Of a DNA stretch of 64,000 nucleotides, positions 44,979 through 54,583 are shown one piece after another. The position numbers were made by a program, and so were the translations under genes. Within the stretch, counting starts at the first letter, position 1. Each line of letters opens with the position of its first letter. This DNA is from Nitrospira sp. (lineage in GTDB: Bacteria > Nitrospirota > Nitrospiria > Nitrospirales > Nitrospiraceae). Under the pieces are notes generated by a model. That model made no database searches. It worked only from the letters and a program-made list of their open reading frames with translations, and had not been told where the DNA came from. The DNA is taken from assembly GCA_016788885.1 (NCBI GenBank), contig JAEURX010000042.1:1-64000 (forward strand). Direction: 5' to 3'.

Positions 44979-45434
44979 CTATTTCTTCACCCCCTTGCGC
45001 AGGTCGTACCCTGCCTTCGACGTACCCCACTCCCACATTGCAGCGCGATATCGCAAGGCAATCGTCTCTGTGGGCCTGGCCTCTGCGCTATGAAACCCCA
45101 CCGATACGTTACTCACAATGACGTCATCCAGGGTCACCTTGCACATGACGTCCTTACCCGAAATCAGTGTAATTTCGGCCTTGGGGATCTGTTCCTTCAC
45201 CGCACAGGCCTTGGCGAGCGAGGGACTCGCCGCATCCATCTCCTTCACGATCACGAGGTCGGCAAAGGTCGTGATATTGCCGGACAGCCGGTCGCCTTCT
45301 TCCCATTCGCCGGCTTGATTTACCCCATAAGACATTGATTGAAAGACAATCTGGTCTTTGAACTTATCAGTTGTCGCCTTCCCTTTGATATCACCTAACT
45401 TTAAAAACGCGTTCTCCTGCCTCACCTCTGCCAT
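44979..45434 (-). CDS. hcp: TssD/Hcp tube protein
   Basis: A 151-aa Hcp that stacks in hexamers as the T6SS inner tube and can carry small effectors. Family features: NAFLKLGDIKGKATTDKF, the MSYGVNQAGEW segment, FADLVIVKEMDAASPSLAKA, and a terminal ALRYRAAMWEWGTSKA strand. GGAGGAGGG lies just upstream of ATG 45434. Large spacers on both sides (424 bp upstream, 189 bp downstream) suggest its own promoter and high expression. Confidence 0.95.
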   Translation of the reverse strand: MAEVRQENAFLKLGDIKGKATTDKFKDQIVFQSMSYGVNQAGEWEEGDRLSGNITTFADLVIVKEMDAASPSLAKACAVKEQIPKAEITLISGKDVMCKVTLDDVIVSNVSVGFHSAEARPTETIALRYRAAMWEWGTSKAGYDLRKGVKK

Positions 45435-45858
45435 GATGCCCTCCTCCTTGTGAGTGCGGTTGGCCGGTTATGTCTTTTCAATGCATCTATTCTGTTCATT
45501 CACAAACGCAACATATGTACCCATCCGAGCAGTCACTCATCAGCGTATAAAAATCGCGACTGAATGGTGGGAATGTTGGCTTTCTCCCCATGCGGTCCAG
45601 TCTAGAACTTTCAGATTTCAGTTAGGACGGCATCCAATAGGATACGCGATCAATACAATCGGATACGCACTGTAACCAAGAGCCATGAGAGAAAGAGTGG
45701 CATTGAGGCAATCGCTACCATTGAATACAAGGATGGATCGGCGCAAGACTCTTGCCGTTTCTGGCTTTATCCGATTCACTGAACCGACACATCGACCCGG
45801 GCTTGCTTGGCCAGACCGATATCTCCTTCCCTTTTTGGAAACCGAGGCCCCCTATCTT
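45435..45858. other. 424-bp non-coding region between tssC and hcp
   Basis: The only long gap inside the T6SS core. No gene was seen. It contains the hcp ribosome binding site, a sigma-54-like box (45508-45522) and a repeated GGATACGC at 45641 and 45661 of unknown meaning. Confidence 0.5.
45508..45522 (-). promoter_or_regulatory. possible sigma-54 promoter of hcp
   Basis: On the minus strand the sequence GGGTACATATGTTGCG has GG and GC separated by exactly 10 bases, the -24/-12 spacing, with AC and TTGC matches to the consensus. The predicted start leaves a leader of roughly 60 bases before hcp. T6SS hcp genes are often sigma-54-dependent elsewhere. No enhancer-binding activator gene is in the window. 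Confidence 0.3.
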
Positions 45859-47352
45859 TTACCGCTTCGCCGGGGGTGGTAACTCTGCCACTAACCGAAG
45901 GGAGACCGTCAGTTCATCCAACTGAAAGTGCGGCTTCAAAAACGCAATGGCTTTGTAGACACCAGGCTTCCCAGCCACTTCTGCGACTTCTACTCGAGCT
46001 TCCTTCAGAGGAAACTTGGCTTTGATCTCTTGCCCAGCATCTTCGGTGCTCACGACATACTTGCTGATCCAGCGATTCAGGAAATCTTCGCAATCTTTGC
46101 GCGTCATGAAGCTTCCGATCTTGTCCCGCATAATGGACTTGAGATAATGGGCGAACCGTGACATGGCCAGAAGATACTGAAGCTGCGTAGAGAGGCGCGC
46201 ATTGGCGTTCGCCGCATCCGTGTCATATTTCTTGGCTTTCTGGCAGGATTGCGCCCCGAAGAACGCCGCAAAGTCGGTCCCCTTGCAGTGTACGAGAGGA
46301 ATAAACCCGAGGTCCGACAGCTCCTTCTCGCGACGATCGGTGATGGCAATTTCTGTCGGGCATTTCAGTGCGATCTCTCCCTCATCGGTGCGGAACGTAT
46401 GAGTCGGAAGTCCATCCACACGCCCGCCTCCTTCGACCCCGCGGATGGCTGCGGTCCACCCATACTTGGCAAACGCGTCCGTGAGCCGGGCCCCCATGGC
46501 ATAGGCGGCATTTCCCCAGAGATACTTGCTGTGATCAGTACCATCCACATCTTCTTTGAAATTAAATGCCTCCACCGGTACCGTCTCCGGACCATAGGGC
46601 AGCCGCATCAGGACATGAGGTAAGGTCAGCCCTACATACCGAGAGTCCTCTGACTCGCGGAAGGACTTCCACTTGGCATAATCCGGAGTCTCAAATTTCT
46701 TGGCCAGATCACGAGGATTGGGAAGGTCCGTGAACGTTTCAAGCCCGAGCAGTCCTGGCGCAGCCGCCGAAATGAACGGCGCATGAGCCGAAGCCGCCAC
46801 ATTCGACACCTTCTCCAGCAAGGCCAAATCCTGAGGATGTCGCCCGAATTCGAAGTCTCCGATCAAGGCACCATAAGGCGCTCCACCGAAGGTTCCGTAC
46901 TCCTCTTCGTAGACCTTTTTGAACAGCGCGCTCTGGTCGAATTCCACCGCCTTCTCGAGATCCTTCCGCAGTTCATCCTTGCTGATGTTCAACACGCGGA
47001 TCTTTAGCATGGTGCTGGTTTCGCTCTGCATGACGAAATAGTGCAGCCCGCGCCAGGCCCCTTCCAGCTTTTGAAACTCCGGCGAATGCATGATGGCATT
47101 GAGCTGCGCGGAGAGGACCTTGTCGATGTCTGCGATCCGCGCATTGATCGTCGCCTCGAGGTCTTTGGATACCCGGAGGGTGCCCTTCATCACTTCTTCC
47201 ACGAGGGTGGCAATCTGACGGCGCGACTGGTCTCGCTCCCAATCATCCTTTCCGATACGGGTCTCATTGATAATTTGATCAAGAACCCCACTCTCCACCG
47301 TTCCTGCCGCCGCCGCGCCCTGGGGCTGCGCTTGTTTCGCTTCTTCCGCCAT
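45859..47352 (-). CDS. tssC: TssC large sheath subunit
   Basis: A 497-aa EvpB/VipB-type sheath protein with the full family pattern: IADIDKVLSAQLNAIMHSPEFQKLEGAWRGL-type start, FGGAPYGALIGDFEFG, SAAAPGLLGLE, YVGLTLPHVLMRLPYG, YLWGNAAYAMG, and a C-terminal AFLKPHFQLDELTVSLRLVA. Together with TssB it forms the contractile sheath. It follows tssB by 2 bp. Intact, unlike the fused copy at 18.5-20.1 kb. Confidence 0.97.
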   Translation of the reverse strand: MAEEAKQAQPQGAAAAGTVESGVLDQIINETRIGKDDWERDQSRRQIATLVEEVMKGTLRVSKDLEATINARIADIDKVLSAQLNAIMHSPEFQKLEGAWRGLHYFVMQSETSTMLKIRVLNISKDELRKDLEKAVEFDQSALFKKVYEEEYGTFGGAPYGALIGDFEFGRHPQDLALLEKVSNVAASAHAPFISAAAPGLLGLETFTDLPNPRDLAKKFETPDYAKWKSFRESEDSRYVGLTLPHVLMRLPYGPETVPVEAFNFKEDVDGTDHSKYLWGNAAYAMGARLTDAFAKYGWTAAIRGVEGGGRVDGLPTHTFRTDEGEIALKCPTEIAITDRREKELSDLGFIPLVHCKGTDFAAFFGAQSCQKAKKYDTDAANANARLSTQLQYLLAMSRFAHYLKSIMRDKIGSFMTRKDCEDFLNRWISKYVVSTEDAGQEIKAKFPLKEARVEVAEVAGKPGVYKAIAFLKPHFQLDELTVSLRLVAELPPPAKR

Positions 47353-47354
47353 GG

Positions 47355-47888
47355 TTAGCCCTCCTTCTGGGAACCACCTTCAGTTCCCAGTCCTGCTTCT
47401 TTTCCGATCTTCTGCTGCAACTCAGAGTTGGCGATAATCTCCTGGAGTTTCTCCGCCAACTTGTCGTTCCCGTCGGTTTTCGCCAGAAGGGCGGACAGCT
47501 GCTTTCTGACCTCGACTAGCTTCTTCAAAGGCTCGACTTGGTCGGCGACCTGCTCGGGGCTGAAGTCATCGATGTTATTGAAGCGCAACTCCACCCCAAT
47601 TTTGGTGTCGTCATTGGTTAGCTTGTTATCCACCTTATACGCGAGACGAGGGCCGATCCCCTTCATCACATCATTGAAGTTATCTCGATCGGTCTCCACG
47701 AACTTGCGCTTAGGATCCTTCAAGAGCGCAGGTGGCTGCTCTGGCTTTCCAGCCAAGTCTGCCATGACGCCAACGACGAAGGGCAACTCCTTCATCTCAA
47801 TGGCGCCGCCCGTCTCCACGTCATAGGTGATCTGCACACGCGGCGGACGAACTCGATCCAACTTGTGTTGAGTGCTTTCACGCGCCAT
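47355..47888 (-). CDS. tssB: TssB small sheath subunit
   Basis: A 177-aa VipA-type protein: RPPRVQITYDVETGGAIEMKELPFVVGVMADL-type N-terminus (residues about 12-45), KFVETDRDNFNDVM, LRFNNIDDFSPEQVADQVEPL. The ATG at 47888 sits 6 bases after GGAGG and is preferred over 47894. It pairs with TssC; the C-terminal helical tail is the usual ClpV-exposed region. Confidence 0.96.
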   Translation of the reverse strand: MARESTQHKLDRVRPPRVQITYDVETGGAIEMKELPFVVGVMADLAGKPEQPPALLKDPKRKFVETDRDNFNDVMKGIGPRLAYKVDNKLTNDDTKIGVELRFNNIDDFSPEQVADQVEPLKKLVEVRKQLSALLAKTDGNDKLAEKLQEIIANSELQQKIGKEAGLGTEGGSQKEG

Positions 47889-47911
47889 GAACATCCTCCA
47901 TCGATAGATGA

Positions 47912-49030
47912 CTACGTATGTTGGTCACTCGCCGACCGGTTCTGGGTTAGCCCCAGCGTTTCACGGACGTTGCCGAGCACATCATCGCTTTTGATAACCT
48001 CCTGGAGCCATTCTTCCAGCGGCATTTCTCCCCACCGCGCTGCGCGCTGGACAAGATAGGCCACCGGACTATGCGGTTCCGTCCGCCGAAAAAATTCCGC
48101 AACGGCTCCCAGTCTCCGCAATGCATCTGCGCGATCAACCGGCACAATGCCGGATCCGCTCGCCGTCATGTGTACCACCGGTGCCATGTCGGCCTCCTGA
48201 GGAACGATGGCTGATTGACTTATGGTCGGTACCCCGACACCCCCCTTTTTTCGAACAATGCTATTCATCAGAGACCGGCATTCGCTCAAGGCCTCCTTGA
48301 TGAGTCGCAAACTCGGCGCTTCCGGGCGATATTTCTCATCCAGGATACGCTCGAACCGTTCAAATTCGTCCCAACTCTGGTTCAGATTCTCAAGAATGGT
48401 CGAGCAATGGCTCAAAGGTGTCGACGCGACCGCCTTCTCAAATGTTTCCCCTTCGAGCTTGCCCTCTTCCAATGCCTCGGCAAGCTGCCGCTTTCTTTGC
48501 CCATCCGTCGCCGCTCCCCGGCGCAGATTCTCGACTTCTTGCGATTCCTTGTATTGCCAGCAGCTGTAGGCTGGCCCGCCGGGTGGCTGAACCAACGGCA
48601 TGTTGAGGATGGCGACCGGAAGGATTTTATTCAGTGCTTCGAGCCGTCCACCGCGAAACTCCAGGTCGCCGTCTTCAATCGACGGGTAAAACGAATCCCA
48701 GTACTGTTCATGCAATCCACCCAAGATCTTGAAGCCATCCCGGAGTCCTGCTGAGCCATATTTCTTGACCAATCCTTCGGTCAGCCAGGCCGCCACTTGA
48801 AGATCTTTGCCCTCAGTCGACAGAATTCTTGTCGCGAGTTGAATAACCTTCGGCCAGTCCGCGACCTTCACTTCGCGCTTCCATTCGCCCTGGCTTGCGG
48901 CATCTTCTTCGCGACGCGCTTCCTTGAGCAATTCAAAGGATACGCCGTCTCGCGGATCAAGCCCACAGGGCTTGTCGCCTGAGATCGGCTTGAGAATCGC
49001 ATCGATATCCACTGTCGGCACGGAAGCCAT
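47912..49030 (-). CDS. tssA: TssA cap/assembly protein
   Basis: A 372-aa ImpA-type protein. The ImpA_N domain fills the first half (ILKPISGDKPCGLDPR, WPKVIQLATRILSTEGKDLQVAAWLTEGL, GLHEQYWDSFYP, ALNKILPVAIL). The C-terminal part ends in a short helical domain (PHSPVAYLVQRAARWGEMPLEEWLQEVI), as in short TssA proteins. It coordinates sheath polymerisation on the baseplate. Lies 23 bp upstream of tssB. Confidence 0.94.
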   Translation of the reverse strand: MASVPTVDIDAILKPISGDKPCGLDPRDGVSFELLKEARREEDAASQGEWKREVKVADWPKVIQLATRILSTEGKDLQVAAWLTEGLVKKYGSAGLRDGFKILGGLHEQYWDSFYPSIEDGDLEFRGGRLEALNKILPVAILNMPLVQPPGGPAYSCWQYKESQEVENLRRGAATDGQRKRQLAEALEEGKLEGETFEKAVASTPLSHCSTILENLNQSWDEFERFERILDEKYRPEAPSLRLIKEALSECRSLMNSIVRKKGGVGVPTISQSAIVPQEADMAPVVHMTASGSGIVPVDRADALRRLGAVAEFFRRTEPHSPVAYLVQRAARWGEMPLEEWLQEVIKSDDVLGNVRETLGLTQNRSASDQHT

Positions 49031-49042
49031 GATGTCCTTTGC

Positions 49043-49846
49043 CTATCGCACTGCCGCCAACACCTCAAACTCCAGCTCCCCGACTTCCAGGATCGAAACT
49101 TCGCGGTCATCCACGAGAAAGGTCTTCTGACCGACTCCTCCGACCAATCCTGCGCCCAGATCAAGCCATTCGGTCATCCGGCCGAGACGCACCTTGTCAT
49201 CGACCTCCAGCTCCGATCCTGCGTACAGCACGGGTAGAAAGGCTTCACCCACAGGGCCATCTTCTATTTCCACCGTCGCCGGCACCCAGAGCAAATCCCG
49301 CAAGTGTTTCGGCTGTGGAATGACCACTTTGTGAATGCGTTCGAAGGGTATCCAAATGTAGGAATCGCGCACAATCACCTCCAGGATGCCCCTGAGGCGA
49401 TCGTCGGAATCACGGAAGGAGGTGAAGGGCTGCCCTTTCATCCGGCCTCGGATCTCCGGCCTGGCACGCTGTGCCCGTTCATACAGCGCCTTGGCCTCAA
49501 CCTGGTGCGCCTCGCGCAGCTGGTTATGAGCGTCTATATAGAGTGCGACATGTTCGGGAGGTTCAAACAGAAAACTCGGCTTGATGCCCTCATTGAAAAA
49601 TCGCCGCCGAGTGACTTCGGCACGGAGGATGTTTTTGTAGACCTCCACGCCAATGCCGACCTGTTCGTTTTGATGTCCGATGACGTCAAGCTGACGGTGC
49701 GCCCGCTCGTAGTCACCGGTGAAGCAGAGGAGTTCGAACAGGAACGTCCGCAGTCTGGCGTCGGTCGGATGTCGCTTAATGTCCTCGTTTAACTCGGAAA
49801 TCGCCGCGGAGAGTTGATGCAGTTTGAGTAAGTCATTTGCTCCCAT
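49043..49846 (-). CDS. tagJ: TagJ/ImpE-type T6SS accessory protein
   Basis: A 267-aa ImpE/TagJ-like protein: helical N-terminus LHQLSAAISELNEDIKRHPTDARLRTFLFELLCFTGD (positions about 8-44), then YKNILRAEVTRRRFF and a C-terminal PVLYAGSELEVDDKVRLGRMTEW. The family links TssB/ClpV and modulates sheath recycling. Start ATG 49846; the frame extends to 50020 but overlaps tagF without a signal. Lies 12 bp before tssA. Confidence 0.9.
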   Translation of the reverse strand: MGANDLLKLHQLSAAISELNEDIKRHPTDARLRTFLFELLCFTGDYERAHRQLDVIGHQNEQVGIGVEVYKNILRAEVTRRRFFNEGIKPSFLFEPPEHVALYIDAHNQLREAHQVEAKALYERAQRARPEIRGRMKGQPFTSFRDSDDRLRGILEVIVRDSYIWIPFERIHKVVIPQPKHLRDLLWVPATVEIEDGPVGEAFLPVLYAGSELEVDDKVRLGRMTEWLDLGAGLVGGVGQKTFLVDDREVSILEVGELEFEVLAAVR

Positions 49847-49988
49847 ACAAGGGACCTCTGCTGAGGGGTGGAAGGGATTCCATCCTAGTGAAATCACAGG
49901 AAAAGAGCAAGGCTGTCTCTGCGGCAAATACTTGCATTCCACATCTTTCCCCACTGCCCGCCGAACCCCTTTGAACCGACCTCGCTTT

Positions 49989-50945
49989 TTAGGATCCCCC
50001 GGCGCTGAGTCCCGACACACGATGCAGAAATGCCTCCAAGGTCACGTCTCCATCATCGAGAAGCTCACGTCCAGCCTCCGTCAACTGCCCCTCATCGTCG
50101 TTCTCGAACAGCTCATTTGGCCGGCCTTCCGGACGGATGAGAGAAAGCAGAAGTTGGGGGAGCGGTCGTTCCATGGAGACCAACAGCAACGGCTTCATCT
50201 TGGAAGGCCATCGATTCCAGAAGAGAATCCCAGTCTCCGGCCGGTGGCCCGAGGCGTGAGATGCGAGATCCATCCAAAATGGGAGGTCGTAGGTCTCCTC
50301 CTTGCTATCTATGAGCAAGGGGAATTGGGCCTGCCAGTGGCGTCGGCTCGCGGAGTCCGATCCTGACCGTGAATGGAGCAAAGACCGAAGCAGGTCGTAT
50401 TTTTGGGTACTGTCGAACCCGCCCAATACATCAGTCCAGTATTCTCGCATCCGGCGGTGCAGCAGCTCCGCATGGTATCGCGTCTCTATAAAAGTGGTCT
50501 CAGGCGCCTCTACCGGTGAAAGCGCCTGTAGCCGAAATTGCAGGCGGTTGAGATCGGCTTCGGTGCTGATATCCTCCAGCAACCGATGGCTCTGCTCAAA
50601 AAACTCCCTGAAATGCATGGGTGCGCACCAGGGGATCTCATGAAACTCCTTCCTCTCCAAGAGTAAGTAAATCAAAAAAGGAAACTCTCGCCCCGCCTTG
50701 TCCTGACTTGGTTTCAGGAGGCCGACCAGGAAGCGGCTCCGATCGGGCGGCAAGTATAAAAACGTCCACTGATCCCCTTGCATGAATTCCATGGACCAGG
50801 AAGGCCCCAGGGTGGATTTTGCATGGAACATCCCCTCGCGGATCCACTGATCCAATGCATCAATCTCCGCTCCTGACGCCTGGCATCGAATAAATTCCGC
50901 AGACAGAGGCAGCTTTCCGTAATAGCCGAGCGTAGAGCTATACAT
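49989..50945 (-). CDS. tagF: TagF/ImpM-type T6SS regulator
   Basis: A 318-aa protein. The TagF domain (about 1-160) shows YYGKLPLSAEFIRCQASGAEI, LDQWIREGM and FLVGLLKPSQDKAGREFPFLIYL. The C-terminal half (YWTDVLGGFDSTQKYDLL... MKPLLLVSMERPLPQLL) is an added helical domain. TagF represses T6SS assembly, in some species through the Fha protein (family knowledge), which fits the Fha gene upstream. The start could also be a GTG at 50954 within the tssM stop. Confidence 0.88.
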   Translation of the reverse strand: MYSSTLGYYGKLPLSAEFIRCQASGAEIDALDQWIREGMFHAKSTLGPSWSMEFMQGDQWTFLYLPPDRSRFLVGLLKPSQDKAGREFPFLIYLLLERKEFHEIPWCAPMHFREFFEQSHRLLEDISTEADLNRLQFRLQALSPVEAPETTFIETRYHAELLHRRMREYWTDVLGGFDSTQKYDLLRSLLHSRSGSDSASRRHWQAQFPLLIDSKEETYDLPFWMDLASHASGHRPETGILFWNRWPSKMKPLLLVSMERPLPQLLLSLIRPEGRPNELFENDDEGQLTEAGRELLDDGDVTLEAFLHRVSGLSAGGS

Positions 50946-50950
50946 TGAGC

Positions 50951-53900
50951 TCACGTCACATGGGGGACGCAGGTGAATTGCTCGAAGAATCCAGGACGGA
51001 ATGGGTTCCTAATGCTCTTGGCTCTCACGTCATATCGGATATGCAGCGGCTTGGAGTCCGGGGTTAGTAACTCCCATTGGACCTTCACCTTGACATCGCT
51101 GTGATCGGTCGACTCAATCGCACCAGCCCTGATAAGCTTGAACAGTCCCCAGACATCCTTGAAGTCCCTCGTGACCGAGCTGTCGCCAACCTTGACAACC
51201 AGCGCGGCTCCAAGAGACGGTGTCGGGCCAGGCCATTTCATCTCCCACCAGTCTTGCGGCTCCATGCGATACCGCAGCGGCTCGCCACCAATGTCCAGCC
51301 GTATCTCACTGACGCTTCGACCGCCAGCCCCCCCTGGCGGATAGGGATAGACTTCGATCACCGATCCCAAATCCGGAGATGCTTTCGTAAAGAGGCTCTC
51401 TGAAACAAACCTGGCCTTCTCCAACGACTCGATGAAGGCATCGGAGACGGTCAGCGCGACTCCGTTCGATGCTCTGCGCACTAAACGGTCGCCCCTCTCT
51501 TCCAGAAATGGTTTTAAGTCTGCCTGGTAGAAACGCCAGAGCGCCCCCTTATCCGGGTGCAAAAAATTGACGACGTCCTCCACCACAGCATCCTCTCCAG
51601 ATGAGCGAAAGGGATATTTACCCTCAATCGTACGCTTGCAGGCTTGAAACACATCGGTGCCCCAGCGTTGGTCGATATCCAACCGCGTCCGCTCTAACAC
51701 TCCGCGCATGGTCATCAACCATGGCTCCGACAGCAACGCCGCCATGGATTCTCGTAATTCGGTGTCCAGCTTCTGCAGGAAGGCATCTGTCTTCTCCATC
51801 CCCTGCTTAAGCTCATTCGATCCTCCAGCCACGATGGTCCTCGCAAGGGTGTTGGTACCCGGGCTGATGGTCTCCTCAAGTAGAATGGGTCGAAACACCT
51901 GGTGCGCCTTCCGTAATTCCGTCAGGTACTGGACGATAGGCGTCTCTTCCTTTGCATCCTTCCGGGCAACAATCAGATCATGCAGCGCAAGAAAATAAAC
52001 GGTGACTCCGCCCGGAAACTCAGTCGCGTCCGACGCACGCGGTGGCTTCTCGAGCTTCTTGCCGACTGCTTCCAACCCTAGCTTTTCCTTCACCTTTCCC
52101 AGCAAGCCGACTGCCGACTCCTGAAGTTTTGCAATGCCTTCAGGCTCCGGCACGGTATTGCGATCGACCGCTTCCAATATTCGCAGGAAGGGCGAATCCG
52201 GCAGGCTCAAGATCGAGAGCAATTTTTCCATGTCCGTCGGAGTGACGGCGGGACCAAGTGAGAGGGATTTCAAGAAGGCCCGCCAATGCAGTCGATAGTC
52301 TTGAAAGTAGAGTGTCTTGATCCCCCGCTCCAGATCGATCTGTTTCGTATCAGGCTCGCCCACGACCCAGGCTTCGCTTCCAAGACCTTCGAGCACGCGA
52401 CCCATGGCAACCTGGAACGGTCCTTTCCAACCCTCGTAGGTGAACACACCAGGAATCATATGGTTGCTGACGACCGTCCCCTGCTGACCTCCTTGAAGGG
52501 ACGTCTCAACAGAAAATGGAGCGGGCCGAAGAGATTCGTCGATTTCACGAAGGCTGAGGCCATAGAGCCGGTCCACAATGGGGATATCGCGCAGACGCTC
52601 TTGCGCGCTCGCCACCAGGTGTTTATTTAACTCAACCCGGCCCTGTTGCGCGCGAGCCAGCACAGCGGTATAGAGAGCCATATGCCGTTTGATACTGGCC
52701 TGCACCCAGTCCGGAACCGCATAGGTGGCATACAGGCCCTTCAGCCGCTCGTTCCAGTAAGTGGTCAGCCATCGCTCCAAATATGGGCTGCTCAGGCGCT
52801 TGGGCTCACCGAGCATGATGTAGGCTTTGAGCATGGAATAGTAGTGATCACTTGCGCCTATCGCCTCCCCGCGCGACTCTCCCGACGCAAATTGATAAAG
52901 TTCGTCCTCCATCGCGCGCTTCGTCGGAAGGAGAAAGATCTTTTCAACCTGCCGCGCGTAGACCTCCTCGAGATCGCCGAGCAGCCGCTCTCCTCGATAT
53001 AAACCCCAGAGTCGGAACGGCACACCGTTCTCGCTATTGGAGACCAGTTCCCCCAAACGACCGCCCAGCCTATCGAGATACTCCACATCCTTTTCGAGGC
53101 TCGCCGCATCCGTCACTTGGAGATCGGGCGCATTCAGCGCCACCGATAGGGTATTGCTGACCAGCGCCCTATTCCCGACATAGGAGAACGCAAGCGCGAT
53201 CACTGAGATTGCGACAAATAGCGTTCCCGCCGCAAAGGCGGCCACGCGCAGGAAGCCCCGTTGTTTATGGATGGCGGTCGAGGGCCCCGCGAGGAATTGA
53301 TCCGGAAAGATGACGTCGGTAAACAGTTCCTTCAGAAAATAGCTCTTGGTCTCGGCGGGCGAAAACATTGAGGCGACCATATCACCAAGTCCGGAAGCGC
53401 GACTGATGACCCCGAGGATGCGATCGATCGGCGCCCCCTCTTGCGTCCCACTGGTCAAATAGAACCCGCGGAACATCGGACCTTCCTGGTACGGGTTCGA
53501 TTGAAACAACACTTCGACAAAATGCGCCAACTTGTCGGTCGCAGAAGCGAGCTGGAGAGGAAAGGTGAAAATATTCAACTTGTAGGGTCCGCGAGCATTC
53601 ACCAGGCGGGCGAACCGGCGGGATTTCACGGCGGCGAGCAACTGATCGAACTCGGTCTTGAAACGCACTTGCGGCGGATCTTTGGCAGCGCTCTTGGGAA
53701 ACGTGCAGCCCCAAATCCGCTCCCGCTCGGCCTTCGTGAGTTCATCAAAAAATTCAACAAAACCCCTCACCAAGTCGCATTTCGTGAAAATCAGATAGAT
53801 GGGAAATGTCATTCCCAGATGCGTCATCAGCTCGTCGATACGACTTCGAATTTTCTTGGCATGAGCCTCCAGCTCCTCCTCACTGGCCTGCATCAGATCG

Positions 53901-54583
53901 GCGATGCTGATCGCAACGAGGATGCCGTTGAGGGGTTTTTCTTTCCGGCACTTCTTGAGCAGATCCAAAAAGCCCAGCCATTCTTTTTGATCTTCCTCAT
54001 GGGTGACATAGCGACCGGCCGTGTCGAGCAGCACCGCGTCATTCGTAAACCACCAGTCGCAGTTTCTGGTTCCTCCCATTCCCTGCAGCCCCTGCCCGGA
54101 TTCGCCGAGATAGGGAAACTGCAACCCGGAATGGCGAAGGGCGGTGCTTTTTCCAGAGGCGGGCGGCCCGATGAACATGTACCAGGGCAGGGCATAGAGA
54201 GCTGCTTTCCCTTTAACCCCCTTCCCGATCGTAGACTCTTTCAGAGCCGCCAGGCCCTTATCGAACTGGCGGCGCAATGCTTCCAACTCCTCCTTATGGT
54301 CAGGCCTGGCCGCCGCCACTTGAACCTGGGCCTGCTGTTGCAGCGATACCTCCAATTGCACGGCACGGTGCTGAGAGACGACATGTTGGATGACAGAGAA
54401 GATGAACCGCAATAAGACGATGGCGATGATAATCTGCACCCGGCTTTCGACCGAATCCAGACCGATCGTCGGACCGGCCACCCAGACCAACCAGACCAAA
54501 CAGACTAGTCCGAACTCGACCACCAGGCGGCGATGCCCCAGCATGGCTACCACCAGCGATTTTATCCTCGCAAACAACCCCAT
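50951..54583 (-). CDS. tssM: TssM/IcmF membrane-complex protein
   Basis: A 1210-aa IcmF-type protein. Two N-terminal transmembrane helices (about 15-60, LVVEFGLVCLVWLVWVAGPTI), the cytoplasmic NTPase-like domain with Walker A GPPASGKST (about 138-146), a third transmembrane helix near 445-470 (VAAFAAGTLFVAISVIALAF), then the large periplasmic domain ending in the TssM C-terminal beta domain. Together with TssJ and TssL it forms the trans-envelope channel. Starts in a TAATG overlap with the tssL stop. Confidence 0.97.
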   Translation of the reverse strand: MGLFARIKSLVVAMLGHRRLVVEFGLVCLVWLVWVAGPTIGLDSVESRVQIIIAIVLLRFIFSVIQHVVSQHRAVQLEVSLQQQAQVQVAAARPDHKEELEALRRQFDKGLAALKESTIGKGVKGKAALYALPWYMFIGPPASGKSTALRHSGLQFPYLGESGQGLQGMGGTRNCDWWFTNDAVLLDTAGRYVTHEEDQKEWLGFLDLLKKCRKEKPLNGILVAISIADLMQASEEELEAHAKKIRSRIDELMTHLGMTFPIYLIFTKCDLVRGFVEFFDELTKAERERIWGCTFPKSAAKDPPQVRFKTEFDQLLAAVKSRRFARLVNARGPYKLNIFTFPLQLASATDKLAHFVEVLFQSNPYQEGPMFRGFYLTSGTQEGAPIDRILGVISRASGLGDMVASMFSPAETKSYFLKELFTDVIFPDQFLAGPSTAIHKQRGFLRVAAFAAGTLFVAISVIALAFSYVGNRALVSNTLSVALNAPDLQVTDAASLEKDVEYLDRLGGRLGELVSNSENGVPFRLWGLYRGERLLGDLEEVYARQVEKIFLLPTKRAMEDELYQFASGESRGEAIGASDHYYSMLKAYIMLGEPKRLSSPYLERWLTTYWNERLKGLYATYAVPDWVQASIKRHMALYTAVLARAQQGRVELNKHLVASAQERLRDIPIVDRLYGLSLREIDESLRPAPFSVETSLQGGQQGTVVSNHMIPGVFTYEGWKGPFQVAMGRVLEGLGSEAWVVGEPDTKQIDLERGIKTLYFQDYRLHWRAFLKSLSLGPAVTPTDMEKLLSILSLPDSPFLRILEAVDRNTVPEPEGIAKLQESAVGLLGKVKEKLGLEAVGKKLEKPPRASDATEFPGGVTVYFLALHDLIVARKDAKEETPIVQYLTELRKAHQVFRPILLEETISPGTNTLARTIVAGGSNELKQGMEKTDAFLQKLDTELRESMAALLSEPWLMTMRGVLERTRLDIDQRWGTDVFQACKRTIEGKYPFRSSGEDAVVEDVVNFLHPDKGALWRFYQADLKPFLEERGDRLVRRASNGVALTVSDAFIESLEKARFVSESLFTKASPDLGSVIEVYPYPPGGAGGRSVSEIRLDIGGEPLRYRMEPQDWWEMKWPGPTPSLGAALVVKVGDSSVTRDFKDVWGLFKLIRAGAIESTDHSDVKVKVQWELLTPDSKPLHIRYDVRAKSIRNPFRPGFFEQFTCVPHVT

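Noticed and set aside
53441-54415. 324-aa plus-strand frame opposite tssM
   Set aside because: Antisense shadow of a clear, full-length TssM.
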